A DNA stretch of 64,000 bases, taken from NCBI RefSeq assembly GCF_002165375.2, contig NZ_CP032134.1, forward strand, positions 3,224,001-3,288,000, given 5' to 3'. The position numbers and the translations under genes are program-made. Positions 17,005 to 26,513 of this stretch are shown here, one piece after another (positions within the stretch are counted from its first letter, which is position 1; each line of letters begins with the position of its first letter). The stretch is from Acinetobacter chinensis. GTDB taxonomy: Bacteria; Pseudomonadota; Gammaproteobacteria; Pseudomonadales; Moraxellaceae. The notes under the pieces were generated by a model that made no database searches, had not been told where the DNA came from, and saw nothing but the letters and a program-made list of their open reading frames with translations.

Positions 17005-20000
17005 TTATCTGAGTTTTTCATACCAGCGCTGTGGAATCAGGCACATCCGTGTCTGCTCACCCGTACTGGTTCCCCCACTGATGGTAATAGTCATACGCCC
17101 ACCAGTGCTGATACAGTAGTTGGATGCACTGGTCTGATCTTCCTGAGAATTGCCACCGCCTGATCCGCCGCCTGATCCACCACCAGAGCCATTACCGTTT
17201 TTTTTGTCATTCCCCACAGTAATCGTGTGAATACCCGGTCCAATCATCGAATGCCCTCTGCCTGTCGGGTCATCTGCTGCACACTGACCATAAGGCAAAC
17301 AGAAGGTCGTCATCAGACTCGCACCTTTCACACCTGCACCGCAGTCGCCAGACAGACCATCCTTACTGGCATCAAAAGTGGAAACAAACAGTTTTTTATT
17401 CAGTGCAACCGGCGTACCGAACACTTTTTCAGACTGTTTGGTGTAACTCTCACACTTACCAAAACCTTTCACACAGTCCTTAAACTCGTAATACCAGCCA
17501 TTACTGCCTGCAGGGGCAACCAGGGTACTGTTATCCTGACGCGCTGCATCACTGATCAGGCGCAGACCATTGACATTGTCAGGTCGGATGTCTTTGGTGT
17601 TCCATGAACTGGCTGTGTACAGATCCTTACGGGCAACATCTTTATCATAAATATTATAGATCGCGTCAAAGCTGTAATTGTCATTTGCAAATAACGGCTT
17701 ACTGCGGTTCCCGCTTCCCTGAGAAACAGCCGCAAAAATAGAACCATTATGGCTGTATAGAGAAAATGCTGGCATATCGTAAAAACGCGGGCTCTTGCCA
17801 CCATCCAGATGCCCATTGAAAATACGCACTGGTTTTTTCACGATACTGCCCAGAACGCTCTGGCTGTTATCAAAATCGACTCTGAAGATCTGTCCACCCA
17901 GATCCCCAAAATAAATATGGTCCGTCAGATCATCACCATCACGATCCACACTACGGATTTCACTGACCACACTGTATTTCATTTCCGCATGGTTACTGCC
18001 AATTGTCCCACTGTCTGTAGCTGCACTGCTGTCCGAAGCATTGGCACTGCCCCACCACAGCAGTTGACCTGCTTTGATGGCATTACCATTTTTATCTTTG
18101 CTGTCATCGGCACTGAACATATACACACCAGCGCCTTTTTTATTGTCCTGGTTATAATCAGCATCTTCATAGCCCATATCATAACCACCACCAACAAACA
18201 TTACCCGGGTACGTTTTCCACCCCAGTTCACAAATGCAATCGTTGGCTTGGACCAGCTTTGTCCCATATAGCTTAATGGTGTACCAGAACCTGCTGCATC
18301 CGGATTGATATGGAACTTCAGCTCAGGTTTATCCATATCCCGCAGGTCAAGCGCATAATAACTGCGACCACCCATACGCAGACCGCCATAGACCATCTGT
18401 ACGCCCTGTGGTTCTTTTCCAGACTCACCTTTCCCTTTCCCAACAGTCAGATTACCACTGCCATCAATCACATATTCGGTATAAGCCGTCCACGGACCAT
18501 CCACACCATAGAACAGTTTATTCAGACCACCACTGGTTGTTTCTGGTTTCAGGAAAGCATCACGCTGTTTTTCAACCATTTCATTAGGTACAAATGCAAA
18601 TTTTTCTTTGCCTGTTTTTGCATCCACAACATGCAGTAAACCTTGAGTCGTACCAAACAGGACATAATCCTGCCTGTTTTCAGACTCCATGATTTTAGTT
18701 GTGGTATTGAATTTCAGCTTCCCTTTATTGGTCAGCAGAATTGGCTGAGAATGCATGACCGCACCGATCTGACGCTGTTCAGCAGCCTTAGTCAGATCGG
18801 TGGCATTTGGATTAGCTGCATCTACGGTATAACCAAGCAATGCCATCAGATAACCACGATTCTGATCATTTTTATAATCATTATCCGTCATATCCGAAGG
18901 CTTAACCTGACGCAAACTGAAGTCTGTATCGGGTCCAAACAAAGCAGTTGAACCTGAGCCACTTTGATACATACGATCTGTAAACAGTTTCCGCTGTACT
19001 TTACTTGTCAGATCAGCAGGTGTTTCGGTTCTGAGCGACAGCTGTGACCATGCTCCACCCTGTAAGGCAAATTTTGTACTGCCTGGTGTATTTGAATCCT
19101 GATCTTTTTTTGCAGGGTCGACTGCAAATGACCAATAGTCATAGTTATCAATGATCTTTCCTTTTTCATCAATAATCTTATTACCATCCTTACCTTTCAG
19201 AATGCCATTATCATCCACCAGATATTTTTTCATATTACCAACCCAGAGCCGGTAACTTTTATCTGGTGTTGGCTGGAACTGTTGATAATATGCATCATCC
19301 TGAAGTACAGCAGGATTCAGTGCATCTTTAGGAATCGTTGGTGAACCCGTAGTCACAGAAGGAATTTCTGTATTCAGGCTGTTAATGAAATTATTAACAC
19401 TTTCCACAACATCCTGCGAACTTGAACCGGAGTACCAGCCACCACGTCCAATAATTCCCCAATAAGCAGCTTTCTGAACATTCGTCAGATCTGACTTCAT
19501 GTTTCCATTACGATCTAAAAAAGGTGCCAGATTATCTTCATATGACTTATTCGGATCATATGAGTCCACATTGTTAAAATCATTACCGAAGCCGACCACA
19601 GCTGTCTTAAACTCAAGACTCATTGGATTTTTAGATGTATCAAGCAATGATTTTGTCAGGTTGTGCACACAATTATAAGAAGAACCATCACAACTGAAAC
19701 TACCTCCTTTATATCCCAAAGCCGCTTTCATCAATGCCTGTGAATCACTGTCCTGCGTCGGATCACCATCAGTCAGAACATAAATACCCTGTCCGCTGCA
19801 TTTTTTCACACCATCATCCTGGGTTAAAGATGAAGGCGGTACATAAAGAGTTCCCTGTGTATTTTTAGTCAGCTCACTTGAATATTTAAAACCACTTCCT
19901 GTAGTTTCCACATACAGATCACCCGTGTAGTAATAACACTTCTGGTTTGAACCACCACTGATTACAGAGCATGATCTTTCTTCCATACCATCTGTTGAAG

Positions 20001-20967
20001 GGTCGGAGTAATCCCACTCCCATGTATTACACTGACTTGAATCCCATGAATTATTATTTATACATTTCTGTGTATAACGACTTCCAGACCATGTAAATTT
20101 CACGTAGCGAATATAATTTTTGACACTTTTAACTTCTGAGGTCGTTCTCCCCATCAGATATGCCACAGTCTCTGCATAGGAGCGAGCAGTCGGTGTGTTC
20201 GTCCAGATACTGAAACCTTTAATAGTATCAATCAGGATCTGACGCTGTGTGGAATTCCCCACTTCCGCATCAAGACGTCTTGCAGGAACAAGTACCGCAC
20301 CGGTATTCACAGAACTGTTTCCTGATGTCGCGCCCAGTGTTGAAAGTCCAATCACCTTATCATCACTGATCCGAGTAATACCTTTATCAGAGTTGCCATA
20401 TAACAGATCCATCATACCGTCTTTAAGACGGGTAATTCTGTCATAGAAACGGACTTCCGAGCTGCTGTAATAGTAGGTATAACTCCCATCACGTTCAGGA
20501 GTGAGACTATTAATTTCTTTATTTTTATTGGTTGTGGCAGTTAACCAGTTACATTTATCATAGTCCGCCTGAGGATTCTGGCAAGTCTGATAGTACGTTG
20601 TCCGACCACTTTTATAAGAACGGAATTTATAAATACGGTCAGAACCTATTGCTCGACACCATGCACGCTGATAACTTGGACCACCTGTAATTGGGGATTC
20701 TGTTGCTCTGTCGCGCCCCAGATCTGAAACACCTGCGGGTAAATCACATGCATATCCTGATCTATCGCTGTTATAACGACTCATACTCCCCGAAATATCC
20801 AGCATAAACATCAGGGTAACCTGACCCGATTTAGCTTCCTGATAGATCTCAATATCACTTGCCTGTGTCACACTGCTGCTTAACACGACTGTACTCAGAG
20901 CAGCAATATTCACTGCCAGAACCTGCTTGCGCCAGTTATTTTTCATTTTTTCAGATATCTTTTTCAT
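17005..20967 (-). CDS. pilY1: Operon A: PilY1/ComC tip adhesin
   Basis: PilY1 caps the minor-pilin complex at the pilus tip, mediates adhesion and mechanosensing and helps pilus extension. This 1320-residue protein has an N-terminal signal sequence (cut near SVTQAS). A von Willebrand A domain has intact MIDAS residues D57-x-S-x-S (DISGSMS). The C-terminal PilY1 beta-propeller (about 720-1200) contains the EF-hand-like calcium loop DRDGDDLTD near residue 1006, followed by YFGDLGGQIFRVD. Near the C-terminus is a glycine/serine spacer (GNGSGGGSGGGSGGGNS) that is not evident in copies B and C. It lies between pilX and pilE of operon A. Confidence 0.9.
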   Translation of the reverse strand: MKKISEKMKNNWRKQVLAVNIAALSTVVLSSSVTQASDIEIYQEAKSGQVTLMFMLDISGSMSRYNSDRSGYACDLPAGVSDLGRDRATESPITGGPSYQRAWCRAIGSDRIYKFRSYKSGRTTYYQTCQNPQADYDKCNWLTATTNKNKEINSLTPERDGSYTYYYSSSEVRFYDRITRLKDGMMDLLYGNSDKGITRISDDKVIGLSTLGATSGNSSVNTGAVLVPARRLDAEVGNSTQRQILIDTIKGFSIWTNTPTARSYAETVAYLMGRTTSEVKSVKNYIRYVKFTWSGSRYTQKCINNNSWDSSQCNTWEWDYSDPSTDGMEERSCSVISGGSNQKCYYYTGDLYVETTGSGFKYSSELTKNTQGTLYVPPSSLTQDDGVKKCSGQGIYVLTDGDPTQDSDSQALMKAALGYKGGSFSCDGSSYNCVHNLTKSLLDTSKNPMSLEFKTAVVGFGNDFNNVDSYDPNKSYEDNLAPFLDRNGNMKSDLTNVQKAAYWGIIGRGGWYSGSSSQDVVESVNNFINSLNTEIPSVTTGSPTIPKDALNPAVLQDDAYYQQFQPTPDKSYRLWVGNMKKYLVDDNGILKGKDGNKIIDEKGKIIDNYDYWSFAVDPAKKDQDSNTPGSTKFALQGGAWSQLSLRTETPADLTSKVQRKLFTDRMYQSGSGSTALFGPDTDFSLRQVKPSDMTDNDYKNDQNRGYLMALLGYTVDAANPNATDLTKAAEQRQIGAVMHSQPILLTNKGKLKFNTTTKIMESENRQDYVLFGTTQGLLHVVDAKTGKEKFAFVPNEMVEKQRDAFLKPETTSGGLNKLFYGVDGPWTAYTEYVIDGSGNLTVGKGKGESGKEPQGVQMVYGGLRMGGRSYYALDLRDMDKPELKFHINPDAAGSGTPLSYMGQSWSKPTIAFVNWGGKRTRVMFVGGGYDMGYEDADYNQDNKKGAGVYMFSADDSKDKNGNAIKAGQLLWWGSANASDSSAATDSGTIGSNHAEMKYSVVSEIRSVDRDGDDLTDHIYFGDLGGQIFRVDFDNSQSVLGSIVKKPVRIFNGHLDGGKSPRFYDMPAFSLYSHNGSIFAAVSQGSGNRSKPLFANDNYSFDAIYNIYDKDVARKDLYTASSWNTKDIRPDNVNGLRLISDAARQDNSTLVAPAGSNGWYYEFKDCVKGFGKCESYTKQSEKVFGTPVALNKKLFVSTFDASKDGLSGDCGAGVKGASLMTTFCLPYGQCAADDPTGRGHSMIGPGIHTITVGNDKKNGNGSGGGSGGGSGGGNSQEDQTSASNYCISTGGRMTITISGGTSTGEQTRMCLIPQRWYEKLR

Positions 20968-20978
20968 TCTTCCGCCCC

Positions 20979-21761
20979 TTAAACAAAGTCCTGTGCAATC
21001 ACATACTCAGTAACACTGGACTGAAACGGCACACTCAATTTTTCAAGACAGCGCGTAACACTGTCCTCACTGTCACCTTCAGGACTGACGCCATCAGGAA
21101 TGGTTGGATCATTCATATGAGAACTGAAGCAGGTATCTATTTTGCTGCTTTCAACTGTGGTCAGACCCGGCATAATGGATACTGCAAATACCTTGACCGG
21201 CTTACTGCGCTGCAGTTTTACAGTGTTGTCATCCGTCCCCAGAATCTGACCGTAAAAAGGATCATTCTGTGCTTCGGTACTGAATTTAACCGCAACCTGG
21301 GTCATGACAGCCTTGCGCCCACTGGTGAAAAAATTTTCGCTGACAGTACTGGTACTGCAATACCCATCTGTACCAAGACTGTTGTTTTTTGGAGATTTAT
21401 CTGGAGCATTCCACGCCATAATGCTGGCACGGGAAATATCAAAAAATGGCGTTTTCAGCGTTGAATTATCTTTAGGTAAAACACCGCGATAGCAGAACAC
21501 AAGTTCCTTGTCTTTATTTGCTGCCCCGTCTATATAACCAAAAATACCACTGCTGGACAGGCTCTGAATAATATTGTCTTCCTGCTCCACATTGAAAAAT
21601 GCAGCATCGGAGTTCTGCAGCATCAGTTGCTGTGCCTGACTGTTGGTGGCAATATTCAGTCCGACCTGGCTTTGACGTATGGCCAGGGTACCTACAATGG
21701 TAATCGCCACCAGTAATACCAGCACAATAATCAGGGTCGCACCCGATTGATAATTTCTCAT
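20979..21761 (-). CDS. pilX: Operon A: PilX-type minor pilin
   Basis: A 260-residue protein starting MRNYQSGATLIIVLVLLVAI, a class III-type prepilin N-terminus with Gly before the hydrophobic helix and no Glu at +5, as is usual for PilX/GspK-like tip subunits. It overlaps pilW by four bases (ATGA), implying translational coupling. The mature part has late cysteines in DTCFSSH and TRCLEKL. PilX interacts with PilV, PilW and PilY1 in the priming complex. Counterparts lie at 31.7 and 40.1 kb. Confidence 0.85.
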   Translation of the reverse strand: MRNYQSGATLIIVLVLLVAITIVGTLAIRQSQVGLNIATNSQAQQLMLQNSDAAFFNVEQEDNIIQSLSSSGIFGYIDGAANKDKELVFCYRGVLPKDNSTLKTPFFDISRASIMAWNAPDKSPKNNSLGTDGYCSTSTVSENFFTSGRKAVMTQVAVKFSTEAQNDPFYGQILGTDDNTVKLQRSKPVKVFAVSIMPGLTTVESSKIDTCFSSHMNDPTIPDGVSPEGDSEDSVTRCLEKLSVPFQSSVTEYVIAQDFV

Positions 21762-22852
21762 TGTGCTCCCCTTTCCCCAAACGTATTACGCAACGCCACA
21801 GTCTGTGTCACCACCTGTCTGACATATTTTACCTGCTGATTTTTTTCAGACTTCTTCACCACTACAGTCTGATCCAGCACAGTAAACTGCTGATCTGCCT
21901 TATAAACAGCATCGCTTCCGACCGTCTGTGCTGAGCGCATTAAAGCCCCAATCTGAACCGCCAGAATCCGTGGTCGGGTTCCTGCCTGTGTTGCCATATA
22001 ATCTGCAACAGAAATATAGCGGAGCTGGTTTTCAGCCTGAACTTCCAGCAGAACTCTGAAATGATCCACACGTTTCATAATGATCTGCGGATCTTTATCG
22101 GCAAACTGTCCATAGGTTTTGCTGTCAAACCTGGAAATTTTTTCCGGTGAACCCGTCTCACTGTACCAGCCTGCCTCACAGGCTAAAGCCAGGGGTTCAT
22201 TGGATTCATTCTGATCCACGGAATCATCCACCACCAGGAAATAGCGCTGTACAATCATCCGCAAAGGATTAACTGTTGTTCCAGACTTCACAGGGAATTC
22301 TATTTTCACCCCTTCACAGTCATAACCACCAAACCAGTTTTCGCCATCTTTGACATACTGAGGCTTATACTGCACCGTGAGCTGATCACTTTGCAGCACC
22401 GCACCTGCTTTACAGGTATTGGCTGCCTGAACATTGCTGTCCGTTGCAGCCACACAACTGACATTGGAAGTATGTAAAGCTGAGCTGGATAATAATTTCG
22501 TATCTGCAGTCACCCCTTTAATCGTCTTATAGAGATTGCTTAACGGCTCTGCGACTTCAGGTGCCGTCACTACAGTTTTAGTGGCATTGACAGATGAAGT
22601 CAGCACAATTCCGCCATGTGAAGTTTCGTCATTCATGGCAGATGAAAAGGTATTCAGATTGGATAACCGAATGTCTTTAGTAATCAGATTTAAACCAAAA
22701 TTTGCATTATCCTGGAGATTTCCCATCCCTTTCTGTAAGGAATAGCTTTTCTGAGCGGTCAGAAAAAGTAACATTGCGGCTGCTGTCACCACGAGTCCCA
22801 GTGCAAGTGCAATCATCAGTTCAATCAGCGTAAAACCTTGCTGTGACTTCAT
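21758..22852 (-). CDS. pilW: Operon A: PilW minor pilin
   Basis: A 364-residue large minor pilin. MKSQQG is followed by FTLIELMIALALGLVVTAAA, the canonical PilW N-terminus. A MGNLQDNANFGLNLITKDIR segment (PilW family signature) and a long variable domain follow. It ends with the ATGA overlap into pilX and starts one base after the pilV stop. It works with PilV and PilX to recruit PilY1 and prime pilus polymerisation. Confidence 0.88.
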   Translation of the reverse strand: MKSQQGFTLIELMIALALGLVVTAAAMLLFLTAQKSYSLQKGMGNLQDNANFGLNLITKDIRLSNLNTFSSAMNDETSHGGIVLTSSVNATKTVVTAPEVAEPLSNLYKTIKGVTADTKLLSSSALHTSNVSCVAATDSNVQAANTCKAGAVLQSDQLTVQYKPQYVKDGENWFGGYDCEGVKIEFPVKSGTTVNPLRMIVQRYFLVVDDSVDQNESNEPLALACEAGWYSETGSPEKISRFDSKTYGQFADKDPQIIMKRVDHFRVLLEVQAENQLRYISVADYMATQAGTRPRILAVQIGALMRSAQTVGSDAVYKADQQFTVLDQTVVVKKSEKNQQVKYVRQVVTQTVALRNTFGERGAQ

Positions 22853-22853
22853 C

Positions 22854-23363
22854 TCAGTACACCTCCATAATCAGGCAGGTCGATGATGGGTCATAAGCCG
22901 TACTGGTTGTGCAGTTCCCCTCACCATTGGCATCGCCATTGGTCGGTGCTGTATCACCCCATGCAATATAAATACAGCTGCGGTCATCTGAATTTCCCTG
23001 GCAGTTTTCCAGGTTGACAGACATTCCCCGTACAGCCGCTTTCAGAGTCAGTTGTGCCACATCAAAATCAGCCATTTCTGCTGCGCTGCACATTTCTTTG
23101 CTACAGATTTTTGATGATGTCTGCTGATCTGTTGCTTTTTTCAGTTCAGTTTTATAGGTTTCAATTGCCCCTCGGTTCACCCGAAGTCTTTCTGCAAAAC
23201 CCCGCGCAAGATTGATTGCTTCCACCCGTGCACTGCTTTCTGAGGTCGCTTCCATCGCTCTGTATTGCAGTGCTGCAAACCCCATAATGCCCAATGCCAG
23301 AATCAGTAAAGACACCAGCACTTCAACCAGTCCTACCCCTTTTTGATTATTTAGCATCTTCAT
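22854..23363 (-). CDS. pilV: Operon A: PilV minor pilin
   Basis: A 169-residue prepilin. MKMLNNQKG is followed by VGLVEVLVSLLILALGIMGF, the PilV signature. The mature region begins AALQYRAMEATSESSARVEA. The ATG at 23363 follows GGGGAG by 5 bases; a GTG six bases upstream is less likely. Cysteine pairs (SKICSKEMC, NCQG...SCIY, NCTT...TCLI) are typical of this family. The gene overlaps the last codon of the frameshifted fimU. Confidence 0.87.
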   Translation of the reverse strand: MKMLNNQKGVGLVEVLVSLLILALGIMGFAALQYRAMEATSESSARVEAINLARGFAERLRVNRGAIETYKTELKKATDQQTSSKICSKEMCSAAEMADFDVAQLTLKAAVRGMSVNLENCQGNSDDRSCIYIAWGDTAPTNGDANGEGNCTTSTAYDPSSTCLIMEVY

Positions 23364-23870
23364 GAACACTCCCCATTGGTCACAGGCTGAATAAGCCCCA
23401 TTCTGGAAATGCTGACGGTCATGGACTTTTTACCCTGCGCTTTATTACAGATCATGATGGCTGTATCGACAGTTGCACCTTTAACCGTACCGTTCATTTC
23501 AAAAGTAATGGGAGAAATATCCTTCTTCAGCACCGCCTTTGCTTCCGGCCCCCAAAGAAACAGCCTTTTTTCTTCCAGTGCTTTTTTCTGAGCAGCGTCT
23601 GCCTGAACGGACTGATATTTTTTATTTAATTCATTCTGAGAATGACAGAATTTCGACCTGAACATCACTTCTGATCAGTGTTGCCTGCGCTCTGGCCTGA
23701 CTCAGTATGCCAACCAGGTTCTGTGTACTGCTGTTTAGCTGCTGCCGTTCCATCATGTCACCAAAAGAAGGGGCTGCCGCCATGACAATGATGGCAAGCA
23801 CTGCAACTGTGACCATGAGTTCAATCAGCGTGAAGCCCTGATTTTGCTTAACTAACACCCCAAAATGCAT
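23360..23870 (-). pseudogene. fimU: Operon A: FimU/FimT-type minor pilin, frameshifted
   Basis: Two frames together make one GspH/FimT-like prepilin. The first (79 residues) starts MHFGVLVKQNQG then FTLIELMVTVAVLAIIVMAA and runs to IRSDVQVEILSFSE, stop. The second, in the other frame, continues KFCHSQNELNKKYQ to TNGECS at the pilV start. Removing one base in GGTCGAAATTC (about 23650-23656) restores a continuous protein of about 169 residues. So this is a single-base insertion. It may be a true mutation or an assembly error; the gene is not interrupted by anything else. Confidence 0.75.
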
Positions 23871-24228
23871 TCAATCAATGCAAATAATAAAAATAACTAA
23901 CAAATAAAAAATCAATTTACATGAACCTTAATGTTTTTTTGATAGTTTTTTAATCTCATTAATTTTATATATTTTTATTATATATAACAAATAAAAACAG
24001 GACGTCTGTATACTATAAGGGACTACATTGTTTTTAATGTATAAATTAAAATAGAAATTCTTACAAATTAAAGCTTATTGTATTTTTATAATATTTATTA
24101 AGTCTAATTAAATCAGAATAATTTCACACTTCAATTGATTACAAAAAATAACAAATGAGCAATACACTAAATATATCGGCAAAAAAAAATGCGCCCAGGG
24201 CGCATTTTTTACTCGAATAAAACTAAAA
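23871..24228. promoter_or_regulatory. AT-rich leader of pilin operon A and end of rplS
   Basis: This 358-bp stretch has no supported gene. It is strongly AT-rich, with TATATA-type runs at 23966-23987. The promoter of operon A must lie here. A TATAGT-like -10 is seen on the minus strand near 24010-24018, but no good -35. The right end holds the rplS terminator. Confidence 0.4.
24182..24212 (-). terminator. Terminator of the rpsP-rimM-trmD-rplS operon
   Basis: AAAAAATGCGCCC-AGG-GCGCATTTTTT lies just beyond rplS and reads as a strong hairpin plus T run on the minus strand. Confidence 0.92.
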
Positions 24229-24603
24229 TTATGCTTTAGTTTTACGAGCTGGTAATTTCTCACGAATACGTGCAGCTTTACCTGACAATTCACGCAGGTA
24301 GTAAAGTTTAGCACGACGAACGTCACCACGACGTTTCACTTCGATACCAGCAACGATTGGAGAGTGAGTCTGGAATACACGCTCAACACCAACACCGCTG
24401 GAAATTTTACGTACAGTAAAAGCAGAGTTTAAACCACGGTTTTTCTTCGCGATTACAACACCTTCAAAAGCCTGAAGACGCTCACGGTCACCTTCTTTTA
24501 CTTTTACCTGAACGATTACTGTATCACCTGGTGCAAAAGCAGGGATATCAGATTTTAACTGTGCATTTTCTACAGCTTGAACTAAAGGATGCTTACCACT
24601 CAT
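24229..24603 (-). CDS. rplS: 50S ribosomal protein L19 (bL19)
   Basis: A 124-residue protein starting MSGKHPLVQAVENAQL; the longer frame upstream to 24645 is not used. It sits at the 30S-50S interface. Family motifs are FAPGDTVIVQVKVKEGDRER, EGVVIAKKNRGLNSAFTVRK and GVGVERVFQTHSP. It is the last gene of the conserved rpsP-rimM-trmD-rplS operon, 137 bases after trmD. Confidence 0.97.
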   Translation of the reverse strand: MSGKHPLVQAVENAQLKSDIPAFAPGDTVIVQVKVKEGDRERLQAFEGVVIAKKNRGLNSAFTVRKISSGVGVERVFQTHSPIVAGIEVKRRGDVRRAKLYYLRELSGKAARIREKLPARKTKA

Positions 24604-24740
24604 GGGGTATCTCCAGTATGTGCGAGTCAGAAGAGGTCTGATCATCGCTGGGTATAGAGGCTAAAGCGCATAGACCCGATTAGCTTTCCCTTTATGCCTG
24701 ACCACTTCAATGCATAAAGAGCCTATTAAAAATACTCAGA

Positions 24741-25487
24741 TTAATTCTGAGTATCTGAATCCCGAAGCCATTTTTTTTGCTGCTTCGTCAACTCCACTTT
24801 TTCAACCAGTTCAGGTCGACGTTCAAGTGTGCGCTGATAACGCTGCAAAAACCGCCATTTTTCAATATTTGCATGATGCCCAGACTTTAACACCTCAGGC
24901 ACATCCAAACCTTCAAAATGATCTGGCCTGGTATATTGTGGGCAGTCCAGAAGACCATCAACAAATGAGTCCTGCACAGCTGACTGTTCATCAGACATCG
25001 TATTCGGCAAACGTCGAATAATACTGTCCAGCAGAACCATCGCAGGGAGCTCACCACCCGACAGAACGTAATCTCCAATGGACCATTCCTGATCAACATA
25101 TTGCTGGATCAAACGCTCATCGACACCTTCATAACGACCACACAGTACAATCAGACCATCATATTCGACAAACTGCTGTACCGCAGGTTCATTTAAGGTT
25201 TTTCCCTGCGGTGACATATACACCACAGGAACATGAACCGCACCTGCCTGCTTTGCAAGCTCTTTAGCATGGCTGATTGCTTTGCTCAAAGGCTCAGCCA
25301 TCATCACCATACCAGGACCACCACCAAATGGACGTTCATCCACTCTTTTATAGTTGCCCTCTGCAAATTCGCGGGGATTGATACAGTGAACCTGTATAAT
25401 GTCCCGTTTCGCAGCACGCCCGCTAATACCGTAGGCTGTAATCGCTTCAAACATTTCAGGAAAAAGCGTTATGACTGCAAAAAACAT
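24741..25487 (-). CDS. trmD: tRNA (guanine-37-N1)-methyltransferase
   Basis: TrmD methylates G37 next to the anticodon using S-adenosylmethionine, preventing +1 frameshifting. The 248 residues match the usual length. The SPOUT knot motifs are YMSPQGKTLNE, LCGRYEGVDERL, IGDYVLSGGELPAMVLLDS and the RPFGGGPGMVMMAEPL loop. It lies between rimM and rplS in the standard order. Confidence 0.97.
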   Translation of the reverse strand: MFFAVITLFPEMFEAITAYGISGRAAKRDIIQVHCINPREFAEGNYKRVDERPFGGGPGMVMMAEPLSKAISHAKELAKQAGAVHVPVVYMSPQGKTLNEPAVQQFVEYDGLIVLCGRYEGVDERLIQQYVDQEWSIGDYVLSGGELPAMVLLDSIIRRLPNTMSDEQSAVQDSFVDGLLDCPQYTRPDHFEGLDVPEVLKSGHHANIEKWRFLQRYQRTLERRPELVEKVELTKQQKKWLRDSDTQN

Positions 25488-25540
25488 CGCAGACTCCTCT
25501 GTTTTCCTGCTGCGTTAATTCTTTAAAATAAATTTAAGAA

Positions 25541-26089
25541 TTAATAATCTACGCCCCAATTAACGTAAATACGACCAGCTTCAAGATCAACCCGCTGCAC
25601 CACATCTTTATGCCATGGAATCATCCGCTCTTCGCTATCGACACTGTCAGGTGTTGCGTGTACCACCATAACGTCGTTAGCTCCTGTTTCAAACAGTTCG
25701 TGAATTTTACCGAGATTGACTTCCTGTTCATCATCATTCAGCCCTAACACTGTTAAGCCTTTCAGATCTGACCAGTAATACTCGTCCACGCCCGGTTGAG
25801 GCAGTTGCGACTTTGAAATCCAGATATCTGCACCAACCAGACTGTCAGCTGCAGTGCGGTCAATGACCCCTTTCAGCGCAACAACCAGGCCTTTGCCATG
25901 TGGTTTCCAGCGTTTTACATCTGTTGTTTGCCAACCTGCTTTGGTCTCAATGTACCAAGGCAGGTAGTCAAATATGTTGCTCATGGGTTCTGTATTGGAA
26001 TAGACCCAGAGCCACCCATTTAATCCATATGCTGAACGTAGCTGTCCAATCTGAATCCGATCTTCGGGCACATTCTGTGTTGGTGTCAT
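25541..26089 (-). CDS. rimM: Ribosome maturation factor RimM
   Basis: A 182-residue 16S rRNA processing factor that binds S19 during 30S maturation. The N-terminal RimM beta-barrel (IQIGQLRSAYGLNGWLWVYS) is followed by a C-terminal PRC-barrel-like domain (EYYWSDLKGLTV, MIPWHKDVVQRVDLEAGRIY). It lies 28 bases after rpsP and 53 before trmD. Confidence 0.96.
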   Translation of the reverse strand: MTPTQNVPEDRIQIGQLRSAYGLNGWLWVYSNTEPMSNIFDYLPWYIETKAGWQTTDVKRWKPHGKGLVVALKGVIDRTAADSLVGADIWISKSQLPQPGVDEYYWSDLKGLTVLGLNDDEQEVNLGKIHELFETGANDVMVVHATPDSVDSEERMIPWHKDVVQRVDLEAGRIYVNWGVDY

Positions 26090-26117
26090 GGGCTACCTGC
26101 TGACAATTAAAAAATAA

Positions 26118-26375
26118 TTATGCAGCAGCTGCAGCTTTTTTAGCTTCAGCAGCTAAAGAAGCAACACGTTCAGACGGTTGAGCGCCCAGAGCAACCCAGT
26201 GTGCAAAACGGTCAGCATCAAGACGAAGTTTTTCTGCTTTACCTTGAGCTGTTGGGTTGAAGAAACCGATACGTTCGATGAAACGACCGTCACGTGCATT
26301 GCGGCTATCAGTCACAATGATTTGATAGAACGGACGTTTTTTAGCACCACCGCGTGCAAGACGAATAACTACCAT
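26118..26375 (-). CDS. rpsP: 30S ribosomal protein S16 (bS16)
   Basis: An 85-residue protein beginning MVVIRLARGGAKKRPFYQII, with RDGRFIERIGFFNP, and ending in an alanine/lysine-rich tail. It is the first gene of the operon; the promoter must lie in 26376-26513, where pilin operon B ends. The operon lies between pilin copies A and B on the same strand. Confidence 0.97.
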   Translation of the reverse strand: MVVIRLARGGAKKRPFYQIIVTDSRNARDGRFIERIGFFNPTAQGKAEKLRLDADRFAHWVALGAQPSERVASLAAEAKKAAAAA

Positions 26376-26513
26376 GATACAACCTTATAGTTTTTACGGA
26401 TTATCCCTGTACCGACCATCGATACATTTCAAACCCCTTTCATAGAGGGCAATATTCTACGTGAAATTTGCCCTGAAAGAAAGATCAAAAACTGTTTATC
26501 CGCAGTTTTGAAT

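Noticed and set aside
17227..18951. Several plus-strand frames of 72-155 codons opposite pilY1-A
   Set aside because: Antisense shadows of a clearly coding gene on the minus strand; their His/Thr-rich composition reflects the complementary codons.
24108..24329. 73-codon minus-strand frame across the rplS terminator
   Set aside because: It runs through rplS out of frame and through the terminator hairpin.
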